Shown here: positions 8,259 to 16,992 of the stretch, in pieces
Position numbering within the stretch: the first letter of the stretch is position 1
Layout: every line of letters begins with the position of its first letter
Assembly: GCA_023461435.1 (NCBI GenBank)
Contig: JAEYLC010000048.1
Span: 62,001 to 126,000, forward strand
Source of the DNA: Bacillota bacterium
Lineage (GTDB): Bacteria; Bacillota; Clostridia; Christensenellales; SZUA-584
DNA: 64,000 nucleotides
Reading direction: 5' to 3'
Notes under the pieces: model-generated
What the model saw: the letters and a program-made list of their open reading frames with translations, nothing else
What the model was told of the DNA's origin: nothing
Database searches by the model: none
Position numbers and translations under genes: made by a program

Positions 8259-10112
8259 ATGGTCAGCAGGCGTTGTGTGCTCGTAATGACGCTCATCATT
8301 GTTTTGGCGTTTGCCGGATGTCAAAGCGCAGCTCCCGGTCAATCCACAGCCCAAAACGGGCTCATGGATCTCTCCGGCTGGGACTTTGCGGCTCAGGGGA
8401 ACGTCTCTCTGGGCGGAAGCTGGGCCTTTTATTGGGATGAGCTGATCTCGCCCGGCCATTTTACTGACGCCAAACCGACCGGCTATATGAGCCTGCCGTC
8501 GTACTGGACGGAATACGCGGGGCTTGGCTCATACGGGCGTGCCACCTACCGCCTTGATGTCAAAACGGACGGCGCCGTGAGGCTGTACGGCTTAAAGGTG
8601 CCGGAAATATATACGGAATACGCGCTGTGGGTTAACGGCGAGCTATTGGATGCCAACGGCAGCTTCGCAAACAGCGAGCCCGTTTACCTGCATCCGCGCA
8701 CATACGAGTTTTATTCCGAAGCCTCCGATATTGAGCTGCTTCTGCAGGTGAAAAATACGGCGCACGTGTACGGCGGTGTGGGCCAAAGCCTCCGGCTGGG
8801 CACCTCGGCGCAGATTCGCGGCGAAGCCAGCCTCGGCGCGTCGGTTGACCTGATACTGATATCCGTCAGCCTTTTCTCGGCCTTCTATTATTTGATACTC
8901 TATATTTTCAGAAGAAAAAGCCGCGAGCTCGTCTGGTTTGCTGTGCTCTGCGTCTCGGTGGCGCTGCGCAGCCTGCTTTCCAACGCGACGCTCATTATGC
9001 AGGTGTTTCCCGCCATGCCTTTCTGGCTGGGCTCGAAGCTCGTCACCGCATCGATACCCATGATCGTGATTGCGATGCTGTATTTCACACGGGAGCTGTA
9101 CGTCGGCGGCATACCGCTTATCCCCTTCAAAGCGCTGCTGATTATCAACGCGGCGTATCTGCTACTCATAGCTGCCGCGCCCAGCGGCATCTATTCGTTT
9201 GTGTTCACCCCGTATCTGCTCACAGTCGGGGCCGCGTGCGCGCTGGGCATCTGGTTATCCACAAAGGCCGCGGCCTGCCGCAAACGGGATGCCGTGTTCT
9301 TTCTGGCGGGCATGCTGCTGCTGGCCTCGGGCGCGCTGATCGACACGCTCATCTATCTGCGGGCCATCGCGATGAGCTATGTGCTCCCCCTCACGCTGTT
9401 CGGGTTTATTGTGCTGCAGGTGGTGCTGCTCGCGAAAAGGTACGCGGAGGCCTTCCGCCACACCGAGCGGTTAACGGGCGAGCTGCAGACCTCACTCAAT
9501 AAGCTCAATAACACCGAAACGGCGTTTATGAGCGCGCAGATGAAACCGCACTTTTTATACAACGCGCTGACCACGATAGCGGAAAGATGCGAAACGGATG
9601 CCAAGGAAGCCGGGAGGCTGATCATCTCGCTGTCCAAGTATCTGCGGCGCACGCTCGATTACGACAACCTCAGCGGCATCGTGCCGCTCAAGAAGGAGCT
9701 CGAGCTCGTGCACGCCTATACCTCGATCGAAATCGCGCGGTTCGCCGACATTGAGGTGGCTTTCGCGCTGCCCGAGCCGCTGCCGGCGGTGCATCTGCCG
9801 CCGCTGACCTTGCAGCCGCTCGTGGAAAACGCGATCAAGCACGGGCTGCGCAAACGCAAGGGCGGCGGGCGCGTGACCGTGAGCGCGGCCAGCCACGGCG
9901 ACAGCATGGTGTTTTGCGTGGAAGACGACGGCATCGGCATCCCCGAGGATGTGCTCAAAGGGCTCGTGACCGAGCCGCGCGGCCGCAGCATCGGGCTATA
10001 TAATATCAACGCGCGGCTGATGCGCCTTTATGGCAAGGGCCTTGATATCAGCAGCCAAAGCGGCACCGGCACGCGCGTGAGCTTTGAGATTCCGTACAGA
10101 AAGGACGATTGA
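8259..10112 (+). CDS. 7TM receptor-type sensor histidine kinase (LytS/YpdA-like kinase core)
   Basis: The 617-residue product starts with a hydrophobic signal ending FAGC (Cys21), which could be a lipobox. An extracellular jelly-roll-like domain follows (about 30-190; WAFYWDELI, PSYWTEY) typical of 7TMR-DISM receptors. Seven or so membrane helices (about 200-385) lead to a short coiled linker and the His_kinase-type motif MKPHFLYNAL, with phospho-acceptor His near residue 431. The ATPase domain has the N-box ENAIKHG near 523 and DDGIGIP. It presumably senses an extracellular small molecule and phosphorylates the response regulator encoded two bases downstream. GAGG lies nine bases before the ATG. 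If Cys21 is lipid-modified, the sensor N-terminus would be membrane-tethered, which is uncommon for this class. Confidence 0.88.
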   Translation: MVSRRCVLVMTLIIVLAFAGCQSAAPGQSTAQNGLMDLSGWDFAAQGNVSLGGSWAFYWDELISPGHFTDAKPTGYMSLPSYWTEYAGLGSYGRATYRLDVKTDGAVRLYGLKVPEIYTEYALWVNGELLDANGSFANSEPVYLHPRTYEFYSEASDIELLLQVKNTAHVYGGVGQSLRLGTSAQIRGEASLGASVDLILISVSLFSAFYYLILYIFRRKSRELVWFAVLCVSVALRSLLSNATLIMQVFPAMPFWLGSKLVTASIPMIVIAMLYFTRELYVGGIPLIPFKALLIINAAYLLLIAAAPSGIYSFVFTPYLLTVGAACALGIWLSTKAAACRKRDAVFFLAGMLLLASGALIDTLIYLRAIAMSYVLPLTLFGFIVLQVVLLAKRYAEAFRHTERLTGELQTSLNKLNNTETAFMSAQMKPHFLYNALTTIAERCETDAKEAGRLIISLSKYLRRTLDYDNLSGIVPLKKELELVHAYTSIEIARFADIEVAFALPEPLPAVHLPPLTLQPLVENAIKHGLRKRKGGGRVTVSAASHGDSMVFCVEDDGIGIPEDVLKGLVTEPRGRSIGLYNINARLMRLYGKGLDISSQSGTGTRVSFEIPYRKDD

Positions 10113-10114
10113 CT

Positions 10115-11209
10115 ATGCTCAAAATCATCGCCGTGGATGATGAAAGCACCGCGCTCAAATGGTTTCACCGCGTCGCCTCCAAAAACCCCGATGTCTCGAT
10201 AGAGGGCGAGTTTTTATACGCGGAGGATGCTGTTGATTATATCAAAAAACGGCCCGCGGATGTCGCGTTTCTCGATATCGAGATGCCGGAGATGAGCGGC
10301 CTTGAGCTGGCCGAGCGCCTGATGGAGATCGATCCTTTTATCAAGATCGTGTTTGTGACCGCCTACGGCCAGTACGCGCTGGACGCGTTTCGGGCGCACG
10401 CCATCGGGTATCTGCTAAAGCCGCTCGACGGCGACGAGTTTACGGAGCAGATTGAGCTGCTGAAGGGCAGATACGCGCAAAGGCCGGAGCCGGTTGATAA
10501 CGCGCGCCTTTTTGTGAGGTGCTTCGGGCAGTTTTCGGTGAGCGCGCAGGCGCAGGATACGCCCGCGATACGGTGGAAAACGGCTAAGGCCGAGGAGCTG
10601 TTCGCGCTGCTGATCCATCATCAGGGCCGGGCGAAATCGAGAGAGCACCTGACGGAGACGCTGTGGCCCGAGCTGGACCCGAAAAAATCCGCCAATCTGT
10701 TTCGCGTGACGTGCACGTATTTGCGGACGACGCTGGCCGAGCTCGGGTTTCCGAAGCTGCTGCTGCGCGAGCTGGACGGGTACAGGCTCAACACCGGGCT
10801 GATCGAGTGCGATTTGTTCCGGTTCAATGCGGGCGCGGGCGGCGCGCAGAGCATGGAGGCGGTTGCCGCGCTTTATTCGGGAGAGTATCTTGAGGGCAAG
10901 GCGTATGACTGGGCCGCGGCGGCCAAGGCACAGCTCGAGGCGGATTTTAAGAGGATGCAGTACAGTCTGGCAGACGGCTATATGGGCGGCGGGCGGACGG
11001 ACAAGGCATGCGAGGCGATGGAGAGGATACTGCTGTATGACCCGTGTGAGGAGGCGGCGGTGGTGAGGATTTTGCAGGCCAAGCTGGGGGCGGGAGACCG
11101 CGCGGCGGCGGTGAAGGCGTATAACAGATATGAGAGGGCGCTGAAGGCTGAGCTGGGGTTGGCGCCGTCCGAGAGGCTGCGGCAGATGATATGGGAGGAC
11201 GCTAAATAG
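10115..11209 (+). CDS. Response regulator with receiver, winged-helix and BTAD domains
   Basis: The 364-residue product has a receiver domain (1-120) with acidic Asp8-Asp9, phospho-acceptor Asp54 in FLDIEMPE, Thr82 and Lys102. A winged-helix DNA-binding domain follows (about 134-220; TAKAEELFALLIHH, EHLTETLWPE). The C-terminus is a bacterial transcriptional activation domain (about 230-364) made of TPR-like helices. This is the layout of SARP-type regulators fused to a receiver. The ATG at 10115 was preferred over the TTG at 10109 because AAAGGA lies at suitable distance. It starts two bases after the kinase stop, so the pair is one operon. Target genes are unknown; the divergent surface-protein gene is a natural candidate by position. 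Confidence 0.88.
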   Translation: MLKIIAVDDESTALKWFHRVASKNPDVSIEGEFLYAEDAVDYIKKRPADVAFLDIEMPEMSGLELAERLMEIDPFIKIVFVTAYGQYALDAFRAHAIGYLLKPLDGDEFTEQIELLKGRYAQRPEPVDNARLFVRCFGQFSVSAQAQDTPAIRWKTAKAEELFALLIHHQGRAKSREHLTETLWPELDPKKSANLFRVTCTYLRTTLAELGFPKLLLRELDGYRLNTGLIECDLFRFNAGAGGAQSMEAVAALYSGEYLEGKAYDWAAAAKAQLEADFKRMQYSLADGYMGGGRTDKACEAMERILLYDPCEEAAVVRILQAKLGAGDRAAAVKAYNRYERALKAELGLAPSERLRQMIWEDAK

Positions 11210-11267
11210 CTGCGGGTGGATTGAGTGATAGAAACAGCCTATCGGCGGATAGAGAGCATAACGCGGG

Positions 11268-11296
11268 GCGTCTGAACAAGTTCAGGCGCTTTTTGT
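11268..11296 (+). terminator. Terminator after the two-component operon
   Basis: A 10-bp stem with one mismatch (GCGTCTGAAC / GTTCAGGCGC) and a 2-nt loop is followed by TTTTTGTG. It lies about 60 bp after the response regulator stop. Confidence 0.8.
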
Positions 11297-11327
11297 GTTC
11301 GGCGCGGCGGGCGGGAATAATGCCGTG

Positions 11328-11381
11328 CCTTTTTATGCTGGATATGAAGGAATTTGACGAAAGAGGGCGAATAATGACAGA
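11328..11381 (+). repeat. 54-bp flank repeat, copy 1 (before the ABC-3C island)
   Basis: This stretch matches 27264-27317 at 44 of 54 positions with no gap. Each copy contains an ATG (here at 11344) opening a short frame: MKEFDERGRIMTE here, and MKENEERGRIITEDGP in copy 2. Seven of the 13 shared codons are identical, three differ synonymously and three change the residue. Each copy lies about 90-120 bp before the first gene of an A+T-rich defence-like island. It could be an attachment or recombination site, a leader peptide, or the remnant of a common ancestral gene. Confidence 0.7.
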
Positions 11382-11445
11382 ATGAGGCTGCGTTTACGTT
11401 ACTAATGGGCTATTGGTATAAAAGAAGAATTTGCGGGGTGAGACT

Positions 11446-12222
11446 GTGCAATCGACAAAGCATCAATTTACTGAAAACCAAAAATTGATTTTATTTGGAC
11501 AAGTTGAAGGCATGTGCCCCCTTTGCGATAACGCGTTGACTCAAAAGAAAAAGGACGGATTCTATAAGGTATTTGAAATTGCACATATTTATCCTGAAAA
11601 TGCTACTTTAGAAGAAGTTGAACTGCTAAAAAATGAGAAGAGACTTTCTGATAATGTAAATGATATAGATAATACTTTAGCAGTGTGTCCAATTTGTCAT
11701 ACGAAATTTGATAACCCAAGAACAGTTGAAGAATACAGAAAATGGGTTGGTATTAAAGAGCAGTTGATCAACAAGTCCAAAGCTAAAAATATATATTCTC
11801 TTTACACGATAGAAAGCAAGATATTTGTGATTTTAAATAAATTGCGAATTGTTGACATCGATAATGATTCAGGGAAGTTGAGTCTAGATTCTCTAAAAAT
11901 CGATGATAAGGCAGATGGAACCTTGCCATCTCTCACAAAAAGAACAATTAAGCAAAACGTGGTTGATTATTTTGATTATATAAAGACTTTATTTATTGAG
12001 ATTGATAAAGAACAACCCTTTACATTTAATTTAATAGCTACACAAGTAAAAGCAGCTTGTATAAAACTCAAACAGATAAACAATGACCAAGAATTTATAT
12101 TTTGGACATTAGTTGATTGGCTAGATAAGAAGACAGATAACGAATCAAAAGAAGCTTGTGAAATAATTATTTCCTTCTTTGTGCAGAATTGCGAGGTGTT
12201 CTCAAATGATTCTTCCGAATAA
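11446..12222 (+). CDS. HNH nuclease effector of an ABC three-component (ABC-3C) system
   Basis: The 258-residue product starts with an HNH nuclease domain. It has two CxxC knuckles (Cys24/Cys27 in CPLC; Cys81/Cys84 in CPICH) and the catalytic-type residues His47 (EIAHIYP), Asn76 (DNTL) and His85 (CHTKFD). The rest (about 110-258) is helical and fits the C-terminal domain by which ABC-3C effectors bind the small middle component. The start is taken as GTG at 11446, with GGGGTG upstream; the in-frame TTG at 11431 has no such site. It overlaps the next gene by 17 bp. The region is A+T-rich with codon use unlike the flanking core genes, which suggests transfer. DNA cleavage on infection is inferred from the domain and context. 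Confidence 0.78.
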   Translation: MQSTKHQFTENQKLILFGQVEGMCPLCDNALTQKKKDGFYKVFEIAHIYPENATLEEVELLKNEKRLSDNVNDIDNTLAVCPICHTKFDNPRTVEEYRKWVGIKEQLINKSKAKNIYSLYTIESKIFVILNKLRIVDIDNDSGKLSLDSLKIDDKADGTLPSLTKRTIKQNVVDYFDYIKTLFIEIDKEQPFTFNLIATQVKAACIKLKQINNDQEFIFWTLVDWLDKKTDNESKEACEIIISFFVQNCEVFSNDSSE

Positions 12223-12439
12223 ATTGATACCTTTCAACAAATGCGTCTTATCAAAAGTAGTCTCTATATTAAAAGAACTTGAAATAAGTAAAAAGCCCTG
12301 CGGAGAAATTTTTATAAGCACTAGACCGTATTTTGAGGATGTGAATGAGTATATACTAGCACTTGATGTTTTGTATGTGCTTGGAAAAATAGGCATGGAT
12401 GAAAAAGGAGTTTTAGAAAGCTATGCTAAAAAAAATTAA
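12206..12439 (+). CDS. ABC-3C system middle component (small)
   Basis: The 77-residue product contains NEYILALDVLYVLGKIGMDE, which matches the ALDLLYALG-type core of the small middle components that couple effector and ATPase in ABC-3C systems. The ATG at 12206 has GAGGTG eight bases upstream. The gene overlaps the HNH gene by 17 bp and the ATPase gene by 17 bp, so translation of the three is probably coupled. The assignment to a particular middle-component subfamily (6 to 8) is uncertain. No catalytic residues are expected. Confidence 0.7.
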   Translation: MILPNKLIPFNKCVLSKVVSILKELEISKKPCGEIFISTRPYFEDVNEYILALDVLYVLGKIGMDEKGVLESYAKKN

Positions 12440-14042
12440 ATGCAGCTTATTTACTGAGCCATTGATAACCTTCCACAAGGGACTTAATGCCGTTGTCGGT
12501 GACGATAACGCAGCAAACTCCATTGGTAAATCCACTGCTTTAATGATAATTGATTTTGTTTTTGGTGGAGACGATTATATTAAGAAGAGTGATGCTGTCG
12601 ATAACTTGGAGCCACATGAATTCTTCTTTAGCTTTGAATTTGGTGAACAAGAGTTTTATTTTATGCGTTCAACTTCTGAGTATAAATATGTTTACTTATG
12701 CAACTTAGACTTTGAAATAAGAGAAAGGATCTCCATTGAAAATTTTACGGAATTTCTTAAAGAGAAATATGAGATAACTATAACTGATGTAAGCTTTAGA
12801 TACATTGTTGGACGTTATTTCAGGGTATACGGTAAAGAAAACCTAAACGAGAAAAAGCCAATTCAATATTTTGATAAAGAGCCAGCCGTCAATTCAATTA
12901 CATCTTTAGTTATATTGTTTAACAAATATAATTTGATTAAGAACCTCGAAATACAGTTGGCATCACTCTCGGAAGAAAAAGAAGTACTTGGCAAAGCGAT
13001 GAAAAGGGAGCTCATACCAAATATTACGAGAAGTTTATATAAACAAAACAAGGAAAAAATCGAGGGGTTTAACGCAGAACTTACCATATTAAGGAACAAT
13101 ATTGAGGGCAATCTCGCAGATATTGAAGCTATTATCAGCAAGGAAATACTGGCTATTCAGAAACAACGCAGCCAATTGGCTGTTCAGCGCAATGCCCTCG
13201 AAAGTAGACTTAGAAGGACAATCGAGAATATTGCAAATAAGAATATAGACCTCAAGTCTGAGCTTGAAGAATTTGTGAACTACTTTCCTGATTTTAACGT
13301 TGAACAAATTAAGAAAATTGATGGATTCCATAGCTCAATCACAAAGATTTTAAAAGATGAACTTAAAGAGACGGAAAAAGAATTAAAAAGTAAAATAGCG
13401 GACTTAGAAGCCACAATCAAAGATTATGACGAGCAAATTAACGAAAAACTGCAAGTCAAAAATGCCCCTAAAATAGCATTGAATAGAGTTGTTGAACTGG
13501 TCGCAAGTATTAATCAGTTAACAAGTGAGAATGGTTATTATTCAAAGAAGCAGCAAATAGACGAAAGTATATCTTCTGCTTCAAAAGATTTAACCGAGCT
13601 AAGGGAAAAAGTGATTGACGAGATATGTGGTACTATAAATACTGAGATGAATGCCCTTAATCAGAAAATTTACACAGATAACAGGAGGCCACCCTTATTA
13701 TCTATTCATGGTAACAGATACATTTTCAATACTTATGGCGATACTGGTACAGGCACAGCTTATGCAAATCTTATTGCATTTGATATAGCATTGCTGCGCT
13801 TAACATGTTTGCCAGCTTTAGCACACGACTTACCATTATTAAAAAACATTGAAGATAATGCTATTTCAAATATCATTACTATATACGATTCATTCGAAAA
13901 GCAGATATTTATTGCAATAGATAAGATAGATTCATATGGTCAAGCGACGGTTGATCTAATCAATAAGAGTATGGTACTAAAGCTTTCAAAGACAAAATTG
14001 CTGTTTGTTAAGGACTGGAAAAAATCAAGCGATAATATTTAA
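12423..14042 (+). CDS. DUF2326-type ABC ATPase of an ABC-3C system
   Basis: The 539-residue product has an atypical P-loop at residues 26-38 (GDDNAANSIGKST), preceded by the RecF/SMC-like FHKGLNAVVG. A long coiled-coil middle follows (about 170-400, rich in Glu/Lys/Leu). The C-terminal half of the ATPase fold has NTYGDTGTGTAYANL as signature-like segment and HDLPLLKNIED as the Walker B region. This layout is that of DUF2326 ABC ATPases, known partners of ABC-3C effectors in predicted phage-defence systems. It probably acts as the nucleotide-driven sensor or switch that releases the HNH effector. It overlaps the middle component and is followed 26 bp later by a DUF2971 gene. Confidence 0.82.
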   Translation: MLKKIKCSLFTEPLITFHKGLNAVVGDDNAANSIGKSTALMIIDFVFGGDDYIKKSDAVDNLEPHEFFFSFEFGEQEFYFMRSTSEYKYVYLCNLDFEIRERISIENFTEFLKEKYEITITDVSFRYIVGRYFRVYGKENLNEKKPIQYFDKEPAVNSITSLVILFNKYNLIKNLEIQLASLSEEKEVLGKAMKRELIPNITRSLYKQNKEKIEGFNAELTILRNNIEGNLADIEAIISKEILAIQKQRSQLAVQRNALESRLRRTIENIANKNIDLKSELEEFVNYFPDFNVEQIKKIDGFHSSITKILKDELKETEKELKSKIADLEATIKDYDEQINEKLQVKNAPKIALNRVVELVASINQLTSENGYYSKKQQIDESISSASKDLTELREKVIDEICGTINTEMNALNQKIYTDNRRPPLLSIHGNRYIFNTYGDTGTGTAYANLIAFDIALLRLTCLPALAHDLPLLKNIEDNAISNIITIYDSFEKQIFIAIDKIDSYGQATVDLINKSMVLKLSKTKLLFVKDWKKSSDNI

Positions 14043-14068
14043 TTTTAATACTATATGGGGTTACAGTC

Positions 14069-15031
14069 ATGGAGAGAGAAAACAATAGATATGATTCATT
14101 AATACCTAGGACCATCTTTCATTATACGAGCTTTGAAAAATTTAAAAGTATACTTCAATATGGCACTTGGAGATTCAAATTAAGTACGCAATCAAATGAT
14201 TTACTAGATACCAAATACATTATAGAAATCATTAAACAACTCAAAGTGCAAAGCCATGATTTACCTGAGGATAACGAAAAATTATTAGATCATTTAATGG
14301 GATACTTTAAGAGGGATGCCTATGAGAGACAGTATCTATCATATGTTAGTTGTTTCACGGACAAGGATGATTCTAGGCTACTATGGGATGCTTATACAAT
14401 AAATAGACCAACAGTAAGCGTGGATGACATACGAGATTATAATGGCGTTTGTATAGGCATAAATAGAGATAAATTTCTTGCATTATTAGAAAGAGAAAAG
14501 CCTGATTTTTGTGATTCCGGATTATTATCACCAGTATTTTACACTCCCCAAAAACAGATACTTGCGCTTGATTTTCTCTTTAAGGATGCCCTGAATTATT
14601 TTGATAAATTAAAAGCTGAAAAAGACCAATCGCAAAAAGTTATTCCAAAAATCAAAACAGCTTTTACAATGAAAATGGGAAAATATGTTGGTAAGCCTCA
14701 CTATATCGAAATACAATTGAAAAAGTCATTTGTCAACACAATGTTTTCGTTTATTGAATCAGTTGAAAAGACAGCACCTTTTTTAAAGCACCAATTTTGG
14801 GAAGAGGAAAATGAATACAGAGCGGCGCTTAATCTACGTAAATCTAAAAAACCTGATACAGATTTTATTGATATTAAAATAAATGCTGATCTCATAGATT
14901 TTATTATACTCGGGCCTTCATTCTCAGATAAAGATGTTCAGTACATACAATTAATTAATGATGCCAAAATCGATTTTAATACGTTAAATAAAAAACAATC
15001 GATAGGCACCGGTGTTATTTGTATAAATTGA
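14069..15031 (+). CDS. DUF2971-family protein (island 1)
   Basis: The 320-residue product shows the DUF2971 landmarks: IFHYTSFEKFKSIL near residue 17, SNDLLD, then YVSCFTDKDDSRLLWDAY, GVCIGI, and EEENEYRAAL towards the end. The family is widespread and sporadic. I infer a possible ADP-ribosyltransferase-like fold from the early His-Tyr-Thr motif and the late Glu-x-Glu, but this is not established here. It lies 26 bp after the ATPase gene and before the island's terminator, so it looks like a fourth gene of the same unit. Whether it belongs functionally to the ABC-3C system or is a passenger is open. A distant relative sits in the second island at 28267-29085. Confidence 0.75.
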   Translation: MERENNRYDSLIPRTIFHYTSFEKFKSILQYGTWRFKLSTQSNDLLDTKYIIEIIKQLKVQSHDLPEDNEKLLDHLMGYFKRDAYERQYLSYVSCFTDKDDSRLLWDAYTINRPTVSVDDIRDYNGVCIGINRDKFLALLEREKPDFCDSGLLSPVFYTPQKQILALDFLFKDALNYFDKLKAEKDQSQKVIPKIKTAFTMKMGKYVGKPHYIEIQLKKSFVNTMFSFIESVEKTAPFLKHQFWEEENEYRAALNLRKSKKPDTDFIDIKINADLIDFIILGPSFSDKDVQYIQLINDAKIDFNTLNKKQSIGTGVICIN

Positions 15032-15067
15032 ATTGGTTTTATCATGTTGACAATAATCTATGTTAGC

Positions 15068-15116
15068 TTAAAAATGATAAAAAGCTAAACAGCGCCATCA
15101 CGGCGCTGTTCCTTTT
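15068..15116. terminator. Bidirectional terminator at the end of island 1
   Basis: A 9-bp perfect stem (AACAGCGCC, 15088-15096, pairing with 15102-15110) has T-rich sequence on the plus side and an A-rich run on the other side. It can end both the DUF2971 transcript (plus) and the long minus-strand amine cluster. The end of island 2 (29146-29174) has a look-alike hairpin followed by the same TTTTCC. Confidence 0.8.
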
Positions 15117-15138
15117 CCAATATATTCCTCTCCTCGGG

Positions 15139-15534
15139 TCACTCGGGTATTATGGCCTCCATCTCTATCTCTATCACCTGCGTCGGCCTGTTCAGCGCGC
15201 TCGTCCCCACCATTGTAAACAGCGGCTTGATCTCCTTAAAAATCTCGCTGTAAGCCCTGCACGCCTCAGCCCCCTTGGCAATGTCCGTAATATACGCCTT
15301 GATCTTAAACACATCCTCCTTTTTCGCGCCCGCCTGTTCCAGCAGCTTCACCTGCTTTTCCAGCACATACTTGGTCTGCAAATACGCGTCGTACTCGCCA
15401 TACACGCTGCCGTCCGGCTGCACGGAAGTTGTGCCGCCCACAAACACGAACGGCCCCATCTTCACCATGCGGCTGTACCCCACCTTCTCCTCAAGGGGCG
15501 CGCCCGACGAATAATTCGTCCTTGCTAAATCCAT
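15139..15534 (-). CDS. RidA/YjgF/UK114-family imine deaminase
   Basis: The 131-residue product has the RidA fold landmarks (VFVGGTTSVQPDG, FKIKAYITD, then LNRPTQVIEIEMEAIIPE with the conserved Arg). RidA proteins hydrolyse reactive enamine/imine intermediates. The ATG at 15534 has AGGAG seven bases upstream; the longer frame starts inside the preceding gene. It is the last gene of the amine cluster, 14 bp after the FAD oxidoreductase gene. A role in clearing the imine released by that dehydrogenase is an inference from position and family. Confidence 0.88.
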   Translation of the reverse strand: MDLARTNYSSGAPLEEKVGYSRMVKMGPFVFVGGTTSVQPDGSVYGEYDAYLQTKYVLEKQVKLLEQAGAKKEDVFKIKAYITDIAKGAEACRAYSEIFKEIKPLFTMVGTSALNRPTQVIEIEMEAIIPE

Positions 15535-15548
15535 CACTCTATCTCCTT

Positions 15549-16673
15549 TCACGCTTTCGCTTTAAACCTGTCATACTGAAACGCTTGCAGGCTGAGCACC
15601 GGCTCCTGCCCCATCGCGAGCTGTGAGAGCAGCAGCCCCACCGTGGGCGATATGCCAAAGCCGTGCCCCGTGAACCCCGCCGCGACGATGAGCCCCGGCA
15701 CCTCATCCACAGTGCTGATCACCGGCACATGGTCCGCGCAGTCGTCAATCCACCCCGCCCATGTCCGCACGATCTTCACGCCCGCGAGCGTGGGAAAATA
15801 CTTGATGATGCCGCGGCATATGCTCGGCGCCGTGAACGACGTCGTCATGGTGCTCTCTGGATCGGTCGTAAACTCGTCGATGCCGCTCGAGCCGCCGAAC
15901 ACGAACGAGCCGTGCTTAGATTGGTGCCCATAGAAATCCGCCTCGGCTGTGCCGAGCATCTGGTCAAACATCCGCGGCTGCATCTCCGTCACGAGCGCCT
16001 CAAGCATCACCTTTTTCATCGGGATGTCGATGCCCACCGTGTTCGCGATCGCGCGCGAATCGTACCCCGCCGCGAGTATCACCGTATCCGCTTCATACAC
16101 GCCCGCGTCCGTGATCACCTGACGGAGCCTGCCCTTGATTTTCTTAAGGCCGGTCACGCCTTCGCCCGTCACGAACCGCGCGCCGAGCTCCCGCGCGCGC
16201 TTGTAAAAACCAAGCGTCGCCGTCATCGGGTTCGCGTGGCCGTCCGTGGGGCACCAGCTCGCGCCGATCACCTCGTCGCTCATGTACGGGCATATCTCTC
16301 TCGCCTCGTCGCCGATCACCATCCGCACATCAAGGCCGCCCGCCGCGCTCGCGCTCACGAGCTTTTCCAAGATCGAGAGGTGCTGAGGCGTTTTGCCGAG
16401 CCTTAAGTTTCCCTGCTGGCAGTATTCCACGTCGGTGCCGAGCTCATCGGACAGCGTCGGCCACAGGTGCTTCACGCCGTACATCGCAAGCGGCAGCTCG
16501 CGGCTGTCGCGCGCGCTCTGGCGCACGCCGCCGCCGTTTCTCGAAGACCCGCCGAAGCCGATCTCGCTCTGTTCTATCACAAGGCTTTTTACGCCCGCCT
16601 TCGCCAGATAATAGGCCGCCGCGCATCCGATGATGCCGCCGCCGATAATGATCACATCCGCATTGCTACTCAT
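15549..16673 (-). CDS. FAD-dependent amine dehydrogenase subunit (DadA/SoxB/HcnC-like)
   Basis: The 374-residue product is a DAO-family flavoprotein. It has an N-terminal FAD-binding loop (IIIGGGIIGCAAAYYL), the second FAD region SSRNGGGVRQ, and the C-terminal AAGFTGHGFGISPTVG. The family oxidises secondary amines or amino acids: sarcosine oxidase beta subunit, N-methylglutamate dehydrogenase MgdA, opine oxidase, hydroxyproline dehydrogenase. It overlaps the BFD-type gene by 8 bp and sits with two further Fe-S/FAD genes, so it is probably the substrate-oxidising subunit of a multi-subunit dehydrogenase. The context suggests N-alkylglutamate as substrate; D-amino acids, opines or hydroxyproline are alternatives. 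Confidence 0.85.
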   Translation of the reverse strand: MSSNADVIIIGGGIIGCAAAYYLAKAGVKSLVIEQSEIGFGGSSRNGGGVRQSARDSRELPLAMYGVKHLWPTLSDELGTDVEYCQQGNLRLGKTPQHLSILEKLVSASAAGGLDVRMVIGDEAREICPYMSDEVIGASWCPTDGHANPMTATLGFYKRARELGARFVTGEGVTGLKKIKGRLRQVITDAGVYEADTVILAAGYDSRAIANTVGIDIPMKKVMLEALVTEMQPRMFDQMLGTAEADFYGHQSKHGSFVFGGSSGIDEFTTDPESTMTTSFTAPSICRGIIKYFPTLAGVKIVRTWAGWIDDCADHVPVISTVDEVPGLIVAAGFTGHGFGISPTVGLLLSQLAMGQEPVLSLQAFQYDRFKAKA

Positions 16674-16992
16674 CGCCGTTCACCTCGTTTGCGTATACGC
16701 TCATCTCCACGGGGCGCGCGGGCGTTCTGGGCGTGGCGTACTGGAGCGTATCCGGCTTCACGCCGAGCTCCTGCGCCACGATGCCGCGCACGAGCAGGCC
16801 GCAGGTCTGCCCCTGACAGAGCCCCATGCCCGCCCTTAAGTACCGCCGAATTTCGGTCAGCGTGCGCATGCCGTCGTGCACGGCCCGCCGTATTTCGCCG
16901 CGCGTGATCTCCTCGCAGCGGCAGATGATCATATCGTCGTCACAGCGCGGCTCGAATGCGTCCGATACCGCGTTTCTCTCTATGCGTGTCAT
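16666..16992 (-). CDS. BFD-like [2Fe-2S] subunit of the amine dehydrogenase
   Basis: The 108-residue product has four cysteines in the BFD spacing: Cys24 and Cys26 (CRC), then Cys59 and Cys64 (CQGQTC). They are expected to hold one [2Fe-2S] cluster. Small BFD-type proteins, or fused domains, accompany HcnB, opine oxidase and archaeal proline dehydrogenase complexes, passing electrons between the two flavoproteins. The gene overlaps both neighbours (4 bp and 8 bp), which supports a fixed-ratio complex. Confidence 0.85.
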   Translation of the reverse strand: MTRIERNAVSDAFEPRCDDDMIICRCEEITRGEIRRAVHDGMRTLTEIRRYLRAGMGLCQGQTCGLLVRGIVAQELGVKPDTLQYATPRTPARPVEMSVYANEVNGDE

